Assembly (NCBI GenBank): GCA_963733915.1 | Contig: CAVTEP010000001.1 | Span: forward strand, 434,001 to 498,000 | Source of the DNA: Sulfomarinibacter sp963733915 | GTDB taxonomy: Bacteria > Acidobacteriota > Thermoanaerobaculia > Thermoanaerobaculales > Sulfomarinibacteraceae | DNA: 64,000 bases | Direction: 5' to 3' | Part shown: in pieces, positions 26,701 to 36,666 of the stretch | Position numbering within the stretch: position 1 is the stretch's first letter | Layout of the letters: each line of letters begins with the position of its first letter | Notes under the pieces: model-generated | What the model was told of the DNA's origin: nothing | The model's input: the letters and a program-made list of their open reading frames with translations, nothing else | Database searches by the model: none | Program-made: the position numbers and the translations under genes

Positions 26701-26724
26701 TTCAGGGTGGGTGGATCTGGGTGA
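23707..26724 (+). CDS. Membrane Cache-HAMP-GAF-HD-GYP sensor phosphodiesterase
   Basis: Predicted c-di-GMP phosphodiesterase of 1005 residues. Order: helix about 20-42, periplasmic Cache sensor about 45-360, second helix about 366-386, HAMP-like linker to about 440, GAF about 448-608, HD-GYP about 620-990. The metal pair is His683-Asp684 (SWLHDCGK) and the second motif HHEKLDGTGYP is at 901-911. Between them is an unusually long insert, about 150 residues longer than the canonical domain and rich in charged helices. Start ATG 23707 gives a proper N-terminal helix. It is a lone gene after a repeat-filled gap. The Cache domain probably binds a small molecule. Confidence 0.92.
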   Translation: MSQPLGLPDSPTGGALRRFPLYLTLAAVFVSLFVVFGLALIGFFYSESKRIELLAADDLMERIGRHLQASIAELYLPAQDLVDIASKSAPLAGATLDERLTTLGTLTEALRLNSQMSSIFAGYEDGEFFLVRSVGDRRVAARTLEAPPNSRFAVQSIERGDDGALRETLIFFDDDLARIGTREVETEGFDPREREWYRAAIGRDDPITSDFYVFFTTSEVGISFARRMARGGGVVGADLALADLSAGLAQHRVTPSSKIAIFDPSTRVVALSTLELRVPVLATGPTDAPSMPRLAELDDAVYAGLAGRLEQGSYSGRFELDAAGEPWLASVTAVPTRRGGDVYLATLIPRAELLADVDRVRDQSLLIAVALLLLAAGIVLWVSRGLSSSLRGLALEAEQIRRFKLARPVTVRSRIAEVDELAATMGVMKNSLQQFFAISKALSAERDYKKLLEMILREARTIAHADGGAILMVSDDETSLEPAILENQATGVHYGGTSGVEAPFAPVLLNDEFALEAETARVGETIRIEDLAENRRFDAIAICERYGWAGAASKSLLTVPLSDQKNEIVGVLQLVNARSAAGEVMGFDAEVVPSLEAIAADAAVALDLRRMLQAQKDLLDAVIHMVAGAIDAKSPYTHGHCRRVPVIAKKLAAAANSATEGPFADFSLSENEWYELHLASWLHDCGKVTTPEYVVDKATRLETISNRLHEIRTRFEVLWRDAEIEYLKHLAAGRPEDNEARDGLERRLDQIRRDYQFIAECNSGETFMSDERIQLVKKIGAQRWTRHLDDRIGLSNDELERARRTPAQDLPVEETLLADKVEHLVSRGGPPFGDNPHGFKMDVPVHLYNHGEIYNLCIQKGTLTAEERFKINEHIVETINMLGQLPFPKELRRVPDWAGNHHEKLDGTGYPRRLGAGDLSPLARIMAIADIFEALTASDRPYKPPKKLSTSIKIMSSFRDEGHICPDLFDLFLSSGVFRKYGEEYLRPEQVDEVDIRQFRVGGSG

Positions 26725-26773
26725 ATTAGGAATTAGGAATTAGGAATGAGGAATTAGGGATTTCCACCCACCC
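26705..26773. repeat. GAATTAGG tandem repeat inside a CCACCCACCC hairpin (family D)
   Basis: Five near-copies of GAATTAGG (26722-26759) are framed by GGGTGGGTGGA (26705-26715) and its exact complement TCCACCCACCC (26763-26773). The left arm is inside the last codons of the HD-GYP gene, so the element forms its 3' end. Confidence 0.8.
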
Positions 26774-26783
26774 TCCCTGCAGC

Positions 26784-26840
26784 CGAGACGGCTGCCCCAC
26801 AATCATCTGGCGGCGGTCGTCTTGTGGGGCACGCGTCTCG
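26784..26840. repeat. Perfect two-part inverted repeat
   Basis: CGAGACG then TGCCCCACAA (26784-26802) pair with TTGTGGGGCA then CGTCTCG (26822-26840): 17 paired bases with a two-base internal loop and a 19-base apical loop. REP-like; no T-run follows, so it is not a typical terminator. Confidence 0.7.
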
Positions 26841-26935
26841 CGTGCACGGTTGGGTGGGAGGCTTCCCCACGTCTCAAGCCCTTTTCGGGCAGCCGGCTCG
26901 AGTATCCAGTATCGAACAGCGAGGACCAATGTGCA

Positions 26936-26970
26936 TTGACACGCATATTCACTGGTACTACAATATGCGT
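26936..26970 (+). promoter_or_regulatory. vapBC promoter and operator
   Basis: -35 TTGACA (26936-26941), 17-base spacer, -10 TACAAT (26959-26964). A perfect inverted repeat ACGCATATT (26941-26949) / AATATGCGT (26962-26970) overlaps the edge of both boxes, as expected for autorepression by the VapBC complex. The vapB ATG is 14 bases downstream. Confidence 0.85.
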
Positions 26971-26984
26971 TGGGATGCAGATCA

Positions 26985-27179
26985 ATGCGAACTACATTGA
27001 ACATCGATGACGACGCCCTCCGGGCGGCAATGAGATTTGCCCAGGGACGGACGAAGACAGAAGTCATCAACGAGGCCTTGCGAAGGTTTGTCAGAGCCAA
27101 AAAGCGCCGTCAGCTCCTCCAGTTGCAGGGGAAGATCGAGTGGAAAGGGGATATCGACGCCCTCAGGAAGCGCGCATGA
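26985..27179 (+). CDS. vapB: VapB-type antitoxin
   Basis: A 64-residue ribbon-helix-helix-like antitoxin (RTTLNIDDDALRAAM, then TKTEVINEALRRFVRA), a type II VapB relative. The N-terminal half binds DNA and the C-terminal half (KIEWKGDIDALRKRA) should wrap the toxin. The stop overlaps the toxin start (ATGA), the standard arrangement. ATG 26985 was preferred to a TTG 15 bases upstream because it begins directly with the beta strand of the family. Confidence 0.9.
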   Translation: MRTTLNIDDDALRAAMRFAQGRTKTEVINEALRRFVRAKKRRQLLQLQGKIEWKGDIDALRKRA

Positions 27180-27586
27180 GAGTGCTTGTCGATACATCCG
27201 CGTGGGTCGATTTTTTCAACGGCCACCCGAGCCCACAGGCGGATGCCCTCGCGAGGATGATCAATGAAGAGGCGGATGTGCTGACCTGCGGTGTGGTAGT
27301 TGCCGAGGTGCTTCAGGGGATCAGGCGCTCAAAGAGCCTCGACGAGATCGAAGGTCACTTCCGAGAGATGGAGTGGTTGACGCCGCGGGAACCCGAGACA
27401 TATGTCGAGGCGGCGGATCTCTTTCGCCAACTTCGTTCGCGAGGGCTGACGATCCGTTCCACCATCGACTGCATCATCGCCAAGCTGGCCGAGGAGAACG
27501 ACGCCCTGCTGTTATCCAAGGACCGGGACATTCAACTGATCGTCGATTCAAATCTCCTCGACATCCGATCGCTGCCTCTCGTGTAA
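27176..27586 (+). CDS. vapC: VapC-type PIN-domain toxin ribonuclease
   Basis: A 136-residue PIN nuclease. The acidic metal-binding residues are Asp6 (LVDTSAW), Glu44 (VVAEVLQG), Asp98 (STIDCIIAK) and Asp116 (LLSKDRD). VapC toxins cut tRNA or rRNA and are neutralised by VapB; the target here is unknown. Coupled to vapB by a four-base overlap, with an operator upstream. Intact, so the module is probably functional. Confidence 0.92.
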   Translation: MRVLVDTSAWVDFFNGHPSPQADALARMINEEADVLTCGVVVAEVLQGIRRSKSLDEIEGHFREMEWLTPREPETYVEAADLFRQLRSRGLTIRSTIDCIIAKLAEENDALLLSKDRDIQLIVDSNLLDIRSLPLV

Positions 27587-27606
27587 CTCGAGAGACGACA
27601 CCTGCG

Positions 27607-30600
27607 CTAGCGCACCTCGAAGGCCGGCGGCTCGGCGAAGATTGGCGGGTTGGCCTCGAGCTCTCCGCGAACCGCAATGATGGCCGCTTCGAGCTGCGGG
27701 TCGATGCCTCTGGCAAGCTGTGACGGATCGTCGATCACCGGGATGTCGGGGTCGACGCCGTGACCCTCGGCAAACCACTCTCCGTTGACGCTGAAGAGCC
27801 GCCCCGGTGGGGCGGTGTAGCGGCCGCCGTCGATCAGCTCGTGACCCACGGCGGGCCCGATGAGTCCGCCCCAGGTCCGCTCGCCGACCAAGGGTCCGAC
27901 ATCCATTTCCTTGAAGAAGAACGGAAACGCGTCGCCGCCCGAACCCGCCCAGCCGTTGATCAGCATCGCCTTGGCGCCGTAGTGGCTCACCGGCGGGTGG
28001 GTGACGGTGGCGCCGTTGCGAAAGAAGATCCGGGTCACCATCTGGCGGTTGAAGTTTTCGATGAACCGGTCGGGGAGCTGACCGCCGGCGTTGAAGCGCT
28101 CGTCGATGATCAGACCCGGCAGGCGGAGCTGGCTGTTGAGCTGGCGCACGAGCTCGGTCTGACCGTTGATCGAGGTGTCGGGGACGAAGATGTAACCGAT
28201 TCCGCCGTTCGAAGCAGCGAGCACCCGCTGCCGGTTGTGCTCGATCCACTCGCGATTGCGGAGCGGATACTCGCTGGAGATCGTCTCCACCAGGACTTCG
28301 CGAGCGCCCTCCAGCGATGGGCCGCTGTTGACGGTGAGCGCCACGGTCTGATCCGCCAGGCCCTCGAAGGCGGCGTAGGGCTCCTTGCTGAGGTCGATGG
28401 GCACGCCGTTGACCGCAAGGACGTAATCGCCTTCAACGATGCCGACACCGGGCTCGTCGAGCGGGGATCTGATTTCGGCGTCCCACGGCGCGCCATGGAC
28501 GATGCGGGTGATGCGGTAGGCGTCGTTTTCGAGGTTCCAGTCGACGCCGAGCAGACCGACCCCGCGGCGACGCTCGTCCTCGGTGTCGCCGCCGCCGACA
28601 TAGGTGTGGGAGGCATTGACCTCGCCGATCAGCTCACCGATGACGAAGTTGACATCCCAGCGGGTGACCGCGTCATCGAGAACAGCACCGTACTGGACGC
28701 GCAGGGCCTGCCAGTCGAGGCCGTGCATGCTCGGATCGTAGAAGTAGTCGCGGTAGGTGCGCCAGACGTCGGTAAAGAGTTGGTGCCACTCGGCCGGTGG
28801 GTCGAGCAGCATCTCGAGCTTCGAGGTGTCGAGGGTGTTGTTCGCGTCGCCCGAGCCGCCGATCTTCTGCCCGGACTGGACGTCAACGATCGCGTAGCTG
28901 TCATGCAAGCTGACCAGCATCTTCTTGCCGTCGGCGGAGAGCTCGTAGTCCGAGGCGTCGTCGAGGATGATCTCCTCCTTTCGCTCTTCGAGGTCGTAGT
29001 AGCCGATGGGTTGATCTTCATCGGAGGATCCGGATCGGGGCGAGCGGTGGAATACCACCTTGCCGGAGACCGCCGCCAGCTTGCCGTAGTTCCCGGCCTC
29101 CAGCGGCAGGACCACCGCCCGTTTCTCGAAGCCGTCGAGGTCGATCGTGACCGGCTCGGGCTTCTTGTCCTTCTCAGCCTGGTCGTCGTCGTCCTCGGCC
29201 GCATCCACCTTCTTTTTGTCGCCCTTCTTTTTGTTGCCGGTGTCTTTGGCTTCGTCCACCTTCGCCGGGTCCGCTTTTGCCTCATCGACGTCGTTGCGGG
29301 GCGCGAGCGGAGACGCGACCTCGGCGCGGAGCGCCACGGCCACGATGGTGGTTGTGTTGGGATAGATCCAGGTGCCGTCGATGTCCGAGTAGATGGGTTC
29401 GAGGCTTCGGTTCGAGCGGTAATACAGATAGCTGCCGTCGGGGTCGAAGACCGGGCCCGAGTCGCTGTAGTACCCGGAGGTCGCCTGGTGGCGGACGCCG
29501 TTTGCGGTGTCATAAATGAAGATCGCGTTGTTGGCGGTTTCGAGGCCGCGCGAGTAGGCGATCCAGCGGCTGTCCGACGACCAGCTGAGGTCAAAGGCCA
29601 GGAGGTTGGGGTGCAACATCCAGAGGCCCTTGTCGACCACGGAAAGACCGTCTGTCTCGAGGTCGTAGACCCGGATGGTCTGGGTCTGGTCGATAAACAC
29701 GATCTTTGTGCTGTCGGGCGACCAGCGCGGCCGATAACGGAATCCGGGACCGAGGCTGGTGAGGGTCCGCGGCTCACCACCGGCAGCGGGAATCAGAGTC
29801 AGCTCGTACTCGCCCGAAGCATCGCTCCAGACGGCGATCTGCTTGCCGTCGGGCGACCAGGCTGGGAATCGCTCGGCCGCACCCGAGCTGCGGCTCAGGT
29901 TCTGGATGACACCGTGCTTGGCGGGGACGGTGAAGATCTCTCCCCGGGCCTGGAAGACCGCTCGTCTTGCCGCTCGGCGAGATGTCGGCCCACTGGATGA
30001 GATCGGAGGCGTTGACCCACCGCGGGCGCAGGCTGGCGAGGTCGGTGACGATGTCGACCTCGACCTCGTCATAACCCTCGTCGTCGAGACCCATCAGGTA
30101 CAACCGCCCGCCGGCCTGAAAGACGATGTCGGAGGGTCCGATGGCGGGAAAGGTGACATCGACGTCGGTAAAGCGGGTGACCTGGCGCATCTCGGATTTC
30201 GTCGTGTCGAGGGCCCAGATGTTGGAGCGCAGCTCGGGGCCCTGGTCGGAGAGGAAGTAGAGGGTGTCGCCGTGCCACATCGGCTGCGAGTCGTTGGCCG
30301 CGCTGTCGGTCAGGTTGCGGGCGTCCAGGGTCTCGAGGTCGAAGAGCCAGATGTCGGGCGCCGTGCCGCCGCGATACCGCTTCCAGGTGCGAAAACCGCG
30401 ATCGCGGGTGGTGTAGGCGATGGTCGAGCCCGCACGGGGAGAGGGCGCCGAAATCGCCGTAGGGAACCGGCAGGGTCTCCGGGAACCCACCGTCGGGCGA
30501 GACGAGATAGAACTGGCTGAGGCTGCGCACGCCGCTCGCCCGCCGGGATGAAAAGAGCACCTTTGTCGCCACTCGGGGTCCAGTCGGAGATCAGGTCCCG

Positions 30601-30925
30601 GTCGGGGTGGTAGCTCAGGCGCCGCGGTGTGCCGCCCATCGACAGGGATCACGTAGACATCGGTGTTGCCGTCGTAGTTGGCGCTGAACGCGAGCTCGCT
30701 GCCGTCGGGCGAAAAGCGGGGAAAGAGCTCCTCACCCGGCGGCGAGCTCAACCGGTGCGCCGTGCCGCCGCCCTTTTCGACCAGCCAGATGTCGCCCGCG
30801 TAGACAAAGGCGATATGGGTCTCCGACACGTCGGGGTAACGGAGCAAGCGGGCGTCCACCTGGGCGGACGCGGTGGCGGCGGTCAGGTACAGCGACAGCG
30901 CGGTCAGGGTGAGCAGTGGTCGCAT
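27607..30925 (-). CDS. Exported tricorn-like S41 protease (several frameshifts)
   Basis: Tricorn-core-like protease of about 1100 residues once frames are joined. Signal peptide MRPLLTLTALSLYLTAATA, then six- and seven-bladed WD-like propellers (repeated SPDG motifs), a PDZ domain (GVGIVEGDYVLAVNG) and the C-terminal S41 domain with nucleophile serine in GWAGSGGDAFPFFFKE. A low-complexity lysine/aspartate insert lies at 29160-29290. The frame changes near 30643, 30565, 30440 and 29965; the last fits one extra base in GGCAAG-A-CGAGCG. The C-terminal 780 residues are uninterrupted. Start 30925 is chosen for the signal peptide; an ATG 18 bases upstream is possible. It degrades peptides, in the periplasm if the signal is used. 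Confidence 0.85.
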
Positions 30926-31116
30926 TGCGGCGAAATCCTCCATCTGAAAATTGAGAATGATGCATCAACAAAAGGATTCTACGAGATCCCGAGCAAAGAG
31001 TTCAGCCTCAGAATCGGGGATGTATGTTCGTCAACGACCCGGAGACCGGTCACGAGAGGTTGCACCCGTGCGACAGATTTGGCATGTGATCATTTCCATC
31101 GTAGGGTAGGGCCACA

Positions 31117-32061
31117 ATGTCTCGGGAATCACTCACATTGGATTCGGGCTCACCGGGGTTTGATGCGCCTGAAAACGATATCGTCGGGCGACCTCTCGTT
31201 GTCGGTGAGGTGCTCTTCGACGAAATGCCCGACGGCACCAGGGTGCTCGGCGGTGCGCCGTTCAACGTGGCCTGGCACCTCCAGGTCTTCGGTTTACGAC
31301 CGCTGATGATCACGCGGGTGGGTGGCGACAATGCTGGAGAAGCGGTGCTGAGGGCGATGAGGGAGTGGGGCATGGATACGGCCGGTGTGCAACGTGACGA
31401 TGCGCATCCCACCGGGCGTGTGCAGGTTGACATCGACGACGGCGAGCCCTCCTTTCACATCCTCCCGGACCAGGCGTACGATTTTCTCGATCAGGAACGG
31501 GCGATTCGGATGATGACTCGGGACAATATGTCTCTTCTGTATCACGGTAGCCTGATATCGCGGGGTGAGGTCTCGGGAAGCACAATTGATGCCCTCAGGG
31601 GCGAATCCGAAATTCCCGTTTTTGTCGACGTCAATCTGCGAAATCCGTGGTGGAAGAAGGAAGCGGTCGTCGAATCCATTCGACGGGCACGGTGGGCCAA
31701 AATGAATGAACACGAGCTCGTCCAGCTCGCGGGTGGGTCCGATTCCGCGACCGCGGAAGGCTTTCGAGCCGCTTGCGAACTCGAGGCGTTGATCGTCACG
31801 AGAGGTGGACGTGGCGCAGTCGTGATCGACGCCGGTGGCAGGGTCGAAGCGGCTCCTCCTTCAGACCTGCGGCTCGTCGACACCGTGGGCGCGGGCGATG
31901 CGTTCTGTGCGGTGTCCATCCTCGGTCTTGCTCGTCGATGGCCGACCGGGCTGACGCTGCATCGTGCCCTCGAGTTCGCAGCGGCGGTCTGCGGGTTTTC
32001 CGGCGCCACCACCAGAGATCGCAGGCTGTACTCCCGGTTCGAGAACCAAGGATGGTGGTGA
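31117..32061 (+). CDS. PfkB-family sugar kinase (probable fructokinase)
   Basis: Ribokinase/fructokinase fold, 314 residues. N-terminal GEVLFDEMPDGTRVLGGAPFN holds the substrate-binding glycines and the C-terminal DTVGAGDAFCA (near residue 250) contains the catalytic aspartate. Three bases separate it from the sucrose-phosphate synthase gene. With SPS and sucrose synthase next to it, fructokinase (fructose to fructose-6-phosphate, the SPS substrate) is the best assignment, based on context plus fold. Confidence 0.88.
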   Translation: MSRESLTLDSGSPGFDAPENDIVGRPLVVGEVLFDEMPDGTRVLGGAPFNVAWHLQVFGLRPLMITRVGGDNAGEAVLRAMREWGMDTAGVQRDDAHPTGRVQVDIDDGEPSFHILPDQAYDFLDQERAIRMMTRDNMSLLYHGSLISRGEVSGSTIDALRGESEIPVFVDVNLRNPWWKKEAVVESIRRARWAKMNEHELVQLAGGSDSATAEGFRAACELEALIVTRGGRGAVVIDAGGRVEAAPPSDLRLVDTVGAGDAFCAVSILGLARRWPTGLTLHRALEFAAAVCGFSGATTRDRRLYSRFENQGWW

Positions 32062-32064
32062 GCG

Positions 32065-34224
32065 ATGACGGACCGAGACGGGCTCTTCATCGCACTGATC
32101 AGCCTCCACGGGCTCATTCGCGGTAAAGATCCCGAGCTCGGACGAGACGCCGACACGGGCGGTCAGGTTCTGTACGTCCTCGATCTGGCTCGAGCTCTAG
32201 CCGAGCACCCCGAGGTCTCGCGGGTCGAGCTCATGACCCGCCAGGTCCTGTCCACCAACGTAGACCATCACTACGGCGAGCATCTCGAACAGATTGCCGA
32301 CCGGGCGTGGATCGTACGTCTGCCGTTCGGGCCTCACCGCTACCTTCACAAGGAGCACCTGTGGCCCTATCTGCCGCAGTTCGTAGAAAACGCCCTTGTC
32401 CACTTCCGCCAGATCGGGCGTGTGCCGGACGTCGTGCACAGCCACTACGCAGATGCGGGTGAGGTTGGGGTCCGACTCGCCCGGATACTCGCCATACCAT
32501 TGGTTCATACGGGCCATTCGCTGGGTCGCGTCAAACAGCAACGGCTGCTCGACAAGGGGCTGGCCCAGGACGTGATCGAGCGGCGATACCACATGGGCCG
32601 CCGGATCGAGGCCGAGGATCGCATACTCGAAAGTGCCGACCTGATCATCGCCAGCACGGCCCAGGAAACCGAAGAGCAGTATGGGATGTATCCCGTTGAT
32701 GCCCGCGACCGCATGGTGGTGATCGCGCCGGGGGTCGACCTCAACCGCTTTCGCCCACCGAGGACGGGTGAACGATTCGACGTTGCCCGGGAGATCGACC
32801 GTTTCCTCGAGCGGCCGAGAAAACCGATGATCCTGGCGATCCAACGTCCGGATGAGCGCAAAAACCTGGACACGCTGATGCACGCCTACGGAGGATGCGA
32901 CGCCCTGCGGAAGCTTGCCAATCTCGTCCTGCTGATTGGAGCCAGGGATGACATCGATGACTTGCCGAAGGCGCAGCGCAAGGTTCTTCAACGAATGCTC
33001 CATCTCATAGACCGGTACGATCTCTACGGGTCGGTGGCGTATCCGAAACGACACTCCGCCGAGGATGTGCCCAAGGTCTATCGATTGGCCGCCGCCCGCC
33101 GCGGGGTGTTCGTCAACCCGGCCTTGACCGAGCCGTTCGGATTGACTCTGATCGAGGCCGCGGCCAGCGGCCTGCCGATCGTCGCCACCAACGACGGGGG
33201 CCCTCGGGAAATCGTACGTATCTGCGACAACGGTATCGTCGTCGACCCGCTGGACGCCGAAGCTCTGGCTCAGGGTCTGCTCGAGGTGCTTTCGGACCCC
33301 GCGCTCTGGCGACGACGAGCTCGGACCGGCATCCGTGGCGCGGACCGCCATTTCTCCTGGAAGGGGCACGTCGCGCAGTACGTCAAGCGACTGAACTCTT
33401 TGCGCCGCCGGGATCGCTCGACCGGTCAATCAATGGCGCGCATGGTGCTCGCGGACAGGCTGCTGGTTTGCGACATCGACAACACCCTTGTCGGCGATCG
33501 CGGGGCCCTCGACGAGCTCCTCGCCTGGCTGGATACCCATCGCGATCGGATAGCCTTCGGCATCGCCACCGGACGGGTGCTCGAACGTGCGCTGGCGGTC
33601 CTCGAACGGTGGAATGTGCCGTGCCCCGATGTCCTCATCACCGCGGTTGGATCCGAGATCCATTACGGCGGCCCGGACCTCACCATGGATTTGAACTGGA
33701 GACGGTCGATCGAACACCTTTGGGATCCCGAGGGCCTCCGCATCTGCCTCGCGGAGGTGCCCGGGATCAGCCTGCAGCCGGAGCGAGACCAGCGTGAGTT
33801 CAAGCTCAGCTACGTCGTAGATCGTCGTGATTGGCCGGGCGCGAGAGAAATTCGCAGGCGTCTCAAAGAGCACGGCCTCGCGGCAAACCTCATATTCTCA
33901 CACCACGAGTTCCTCGACCTGCTGCCGGTTCGTGCTTCCAAAGGCCGCGCAGTCCAATACCTGACACGCCGCTGGGGACTGGGGATGGACGCGGTGATGG
34001 TGGCCGGCGACTCGGGAAACGATGCGGATATGCTCAGGTCTGGCGCCCTCGGTGTCGTGGTCAGGAACCACAGTAGCGAGTTGCGGTCTCTCCGGGGTCG
34101 TGAGCGTATCCACTTTGCAGATGCATCGCACGCCCGCGGAGTTCTCGAGGGCATTGACTGGCACGGGTTCCTTGGCGATGAAACGCCGGAAACGGACGGT
34201 GAAGCGGGCCGCTCCGATCAGTGA
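32065..34224 (+). CDS. Sucrose-phosphate synthase fused to sucrose-phosphatase-like HAD domain
   Basis: A 719-residue bifunctional protein. Residues 1-460 are a GT-B glycosyltransferase family 4 enzyme with the donor-binding GGQVLYVLDLARAL start and E-x7-E motif (EPFGLTLIEAAASG). Residues 465-715 are a HAD phosphatase with nucleophile Asp470 in CDIDNTLVGD and a late AGDSGNDADML motif. Together they make sucrose from UDP-glucose and fructose-6-phosphate and release phosphate. Its 3' end overlaps that of the convergent sucrose synthase gene by seven bases. Confidence 0.9.
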   Translation: MTDRDGLFIALISLHGLIRGKDPELGRDADTGGQVLYVLDLARALAEHPEVSRVELMTRQVLSTNVDHHYGEHLEQIADRAWIVRLPFGPHRYLHKEHLWPYLPQFVENALVHFRQIGRVPDVVHSHYADAGEVGVRLARILAIPLVHTGHSLGRVKQQRLLDKGLAQDVIERRYHMGRRIEAEDRILESADLIIASTAQETEEQYGMYPVDARDRMVVIAPGVDLNRFRPPRTGERFDVAREIDRFLERPRKPMILAIQRPDERKNLDTLMHAYGGCDALRKLANLVLLIGARDDIDDLPKAQRKVLQRMLHLIDRYDLYGSVAYPKRHSAEDVPKVYRLAAARRGVFVNPALTEPFGLTLIEAAASGLPIVATNDGGPREIVRICDNGIVVDPLDAEALAQGLLEVLSDPALWRRRARTGIRGADRHFSWKGHVAQYVKRLNSLRRRDRSTGQSMARMVLADRLLVCDIDNTLVGDRGALDELLAWLDTHRDRIAFGIATGRVLERALAVLERWNVPCPDVLITAVGSEIHYGGPDLTMDLNWRRSIEHLWDPEGLRICLAEVPGISLQPERDQREFKLSYVVDRRDWPGAREIRRRLKEHGLAANLIFSHHEFLDLLPVRASKGRAVQYLTRRWGLGMDAVMVAGDSGNDADMLRSGALGVVVRNHSSELRSLRGRERIHFADASHARGVLEGIDWHGFLGDETPETDGEAGRSDQ

Positions 34225-36621
34225 TCGCTGCCACCGACGGTGGCGGCCCTCGGGCGATACTGGAGCCCGTACAACATCTCCAGATAGCGACGGGTCTCGG
34301 CCTTCTCGAGGTTCGTCATGTACTTCCAGAACCCGTAGATGCGGCTCAGCGTCATCAGACGCTCGGCGTAGAGCTTCCAGGTGTAACGGCGGTTGACCCG
34401 GTCGATGCCGCCGCGAGAGATCCCGTCCCAACGCCCAGGGTCTTCGGAGCATTGCTCGAAGAACTCGGCCATCAACTCGGAGGCCCGATCGCCGTGGTTG
34501 GGATCGACGTGGAAACCGCTGACGCCGTGCTCGATGATCTCCAGCGGCCCTCCGAAGCAGGTGGCAAAGGTCGGCAGCCCGCACACCATCGCCTCGATCA
34601 CGGTGAGCCCGAAGGCCTCGAAGAGCGCGGGCTGGACAAAGGCGCCTCGACGTTCGGCGACATAGCGGTAGACCTCGCTGCCCATGACGCGGTCATGGTG
34701 GCTGACCCAGCGCATCTCGCCGTCGAGGGCGTGTCGATCCATTAGCTCGTGCATTCGGCGGATCTCGGCCTGTTCCTCGGCGTCGCGGGACTCTTCGGGA
34801 TTGAGGAAGCCGGCGAGGATGACGAGATTGGCCTGGCGGCGCAGCCGATCACTCTCTCCGAACCACTGCGTGAGACCGGTCAAGTTCTTGATGCGGTCCA
34901 GCCGGGCCATCGAGAACAGGATCGGTTTGTCGGCGATCCTCGAGCCGGCCGCGGGTGCCCGGATGGCCGACCTCGAACAGTTTGCTCTCGATTTCCGGTT
35001 GGAGGCCGTGAAGGCGACGTTCCGACTCGGTGAACGGGAAGTAGATGTCGGGATCGGCCCCCGGGGAGACGATGTTGAATCGCGGGTCGAAGACGTCGAT
35101 GCCGTTGACGACGCGGTACAGGCCGGGCAGCGTGTACGCGTGGTAGCTCTCGTACTGGCCGACACTCTGCGCGGTGCCCGCGATCTCCTGGTAGGTGCTG
35201 GTGATGATGAAATCGGCCGCGTTCATGGCGATAAGGTCGGCGGTGAACTGGCAGGAGAAGTGGTAGCGGTCCTCGTTGTCCTTCCAGTAGAGGTCGGACA
35301 GGAGATACTTGGTCTTCTCCAATGCGTGGGCGATCGTGCACTTGGTGACCCCGAGGCGCTCACCGACGATGCTGGCGACGAGATTGCCGTCCGAGTAGTT
35401 GCCGATGACCAGGTCCGGTTTGGTCGCGAGCTCGGCGATGAGCTCCCGCTGGACCTCGATGGCGAAGCGCTCGAGGTACGGCCAGACCTCGAAGCGTGAG
35501 ATCCATTGCCGGATGATTTCACCGTTCGGATTCCGGAACGGTACCCGCAGGATGCGGGCATTCGCGGTCCCGGAGATCGGCTCCAGGCGCTGGTTACAGG
35601 TCGTCGGTCCGGCTTCTGGAATCAAACGAGTCACGACCAGGATCTGCGGCTCGAAGTCCACCCCCTGCTCGAAGAGGCGCGCACGGATCTCGTGCTCCAG
35701 GGCTCGAACCTGGTCGAGTATGTAGACCACCTGGCCACCGGTGTCGGGCAGACCCATGACGTTGGATTGGGCGAAGTAGCCGTGCGGCGACATGATCGCG
35801 ACATTGAAGATCATGGGTATGCGAGCCAGAAATCTCTCCAGAAGGTCGGGGCCTGGGGCTTCGAGCAGATCCTGAAAAAGCTGGAGGGTCTCGGCGACTC
35901 TCGCGGCCGTTCGGCCCCATCCCGGTTCGAATCCCAGATTGCGCAGATCCGATTCAATCTCCGACCACGGGGTCTGGGTGTGCAAGGGTTCGAGGAGCGC
36001 GTTGGCCGATCGCAACGCCCGTCGCACCGCGTCGGGATCGTCGAGCTGGGGGTTGAGCATGAGCTGTCGCCCACCGAGAGTGTGCAGCGACAGAAACGAA
36101 ATGAGGCGCTTCACGCCGACCTCCGCCTGTGCGAGAAGCTGTCCGGAGAGCTGCCGGTTGAGAAACTCCAGCCCGCGTCCGATCGAGCGCACCTCGCGCA
36201 GGCGCGGGAATCCCCTTCCGAACGGTCCGAAGTCGATTTCCACCGGCCAACCGTCCATGTAGCCGTCGCCTTCAATCAACGACTCCTTGAACGCCTGGTA
36301 CCGCGCGACGGTTATTCGCTCCAGGTGGAGTGTCTCGGCATGGATCCTGAAATACGTCCACCGTCCGATCTCCGGGCGAACGGCCAGGTAGATCCACGGG
36401 ACCTGGATGGCCGCTTCCTGGGTGAGTCCAAGCGCCTCGCCGAGGACGCTGCCCGCGAGCACCTGGCCGTGACCGGTGGAACAAAAGTCAGCGAAGCCGT
36501 CAACTAGATCCGAGCGCAACAGAAACGGCTTGTTGCGGCTGAAATAGGTGTGAAGGAGCATGTATACGGGAGCCCGGTGGGACTCGATGAACTCTTGAAC
36601 GGTTGCTGCGTTGATGACCAT
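34218..36621 (-). CDS. Sucrose synthase (one frameshift)
   Basis: GT-B enzyme of about 800 residues that makes or cleaves sucrose with UDP or ADP. The N-terminal regulatory region (about 1-260) is followed by MSPHGYFAQSNVMGLPDTGG, the family hallmark, and by the E-x7-E motif EAFGLTVIEAMVCG. The frame changes near 34945, where HPGTRGRLED continues as ADKPILFSMARLD; one extra C explains it. Start ATG 36621 is used; a TTG 18 bases upstream is possible. It converges on the SPS gene and diverges from the sodium symporter, making a compact sucrose island. Confidence 0.88.
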
Positions 36622-36666
36622 GAAAAACGTTTCTCGCAATCTCCAAGCGCTAGGACAATTGTAAGG

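Noticed and set aside
27760..30000. Long plus-strand open frame opposite the tricorn-like protease
   Set aside because: Antisense shadow with low-complexity composition and no ribosome site; the protease motifs are on the minus strand.
34940..34950. Programmed frameshifting in sucrose synthase and the other shifted genes
   Set aside because: No slippery heptamer with downstream structure at the shift points; shifts occur in both directions across unrelated genes.
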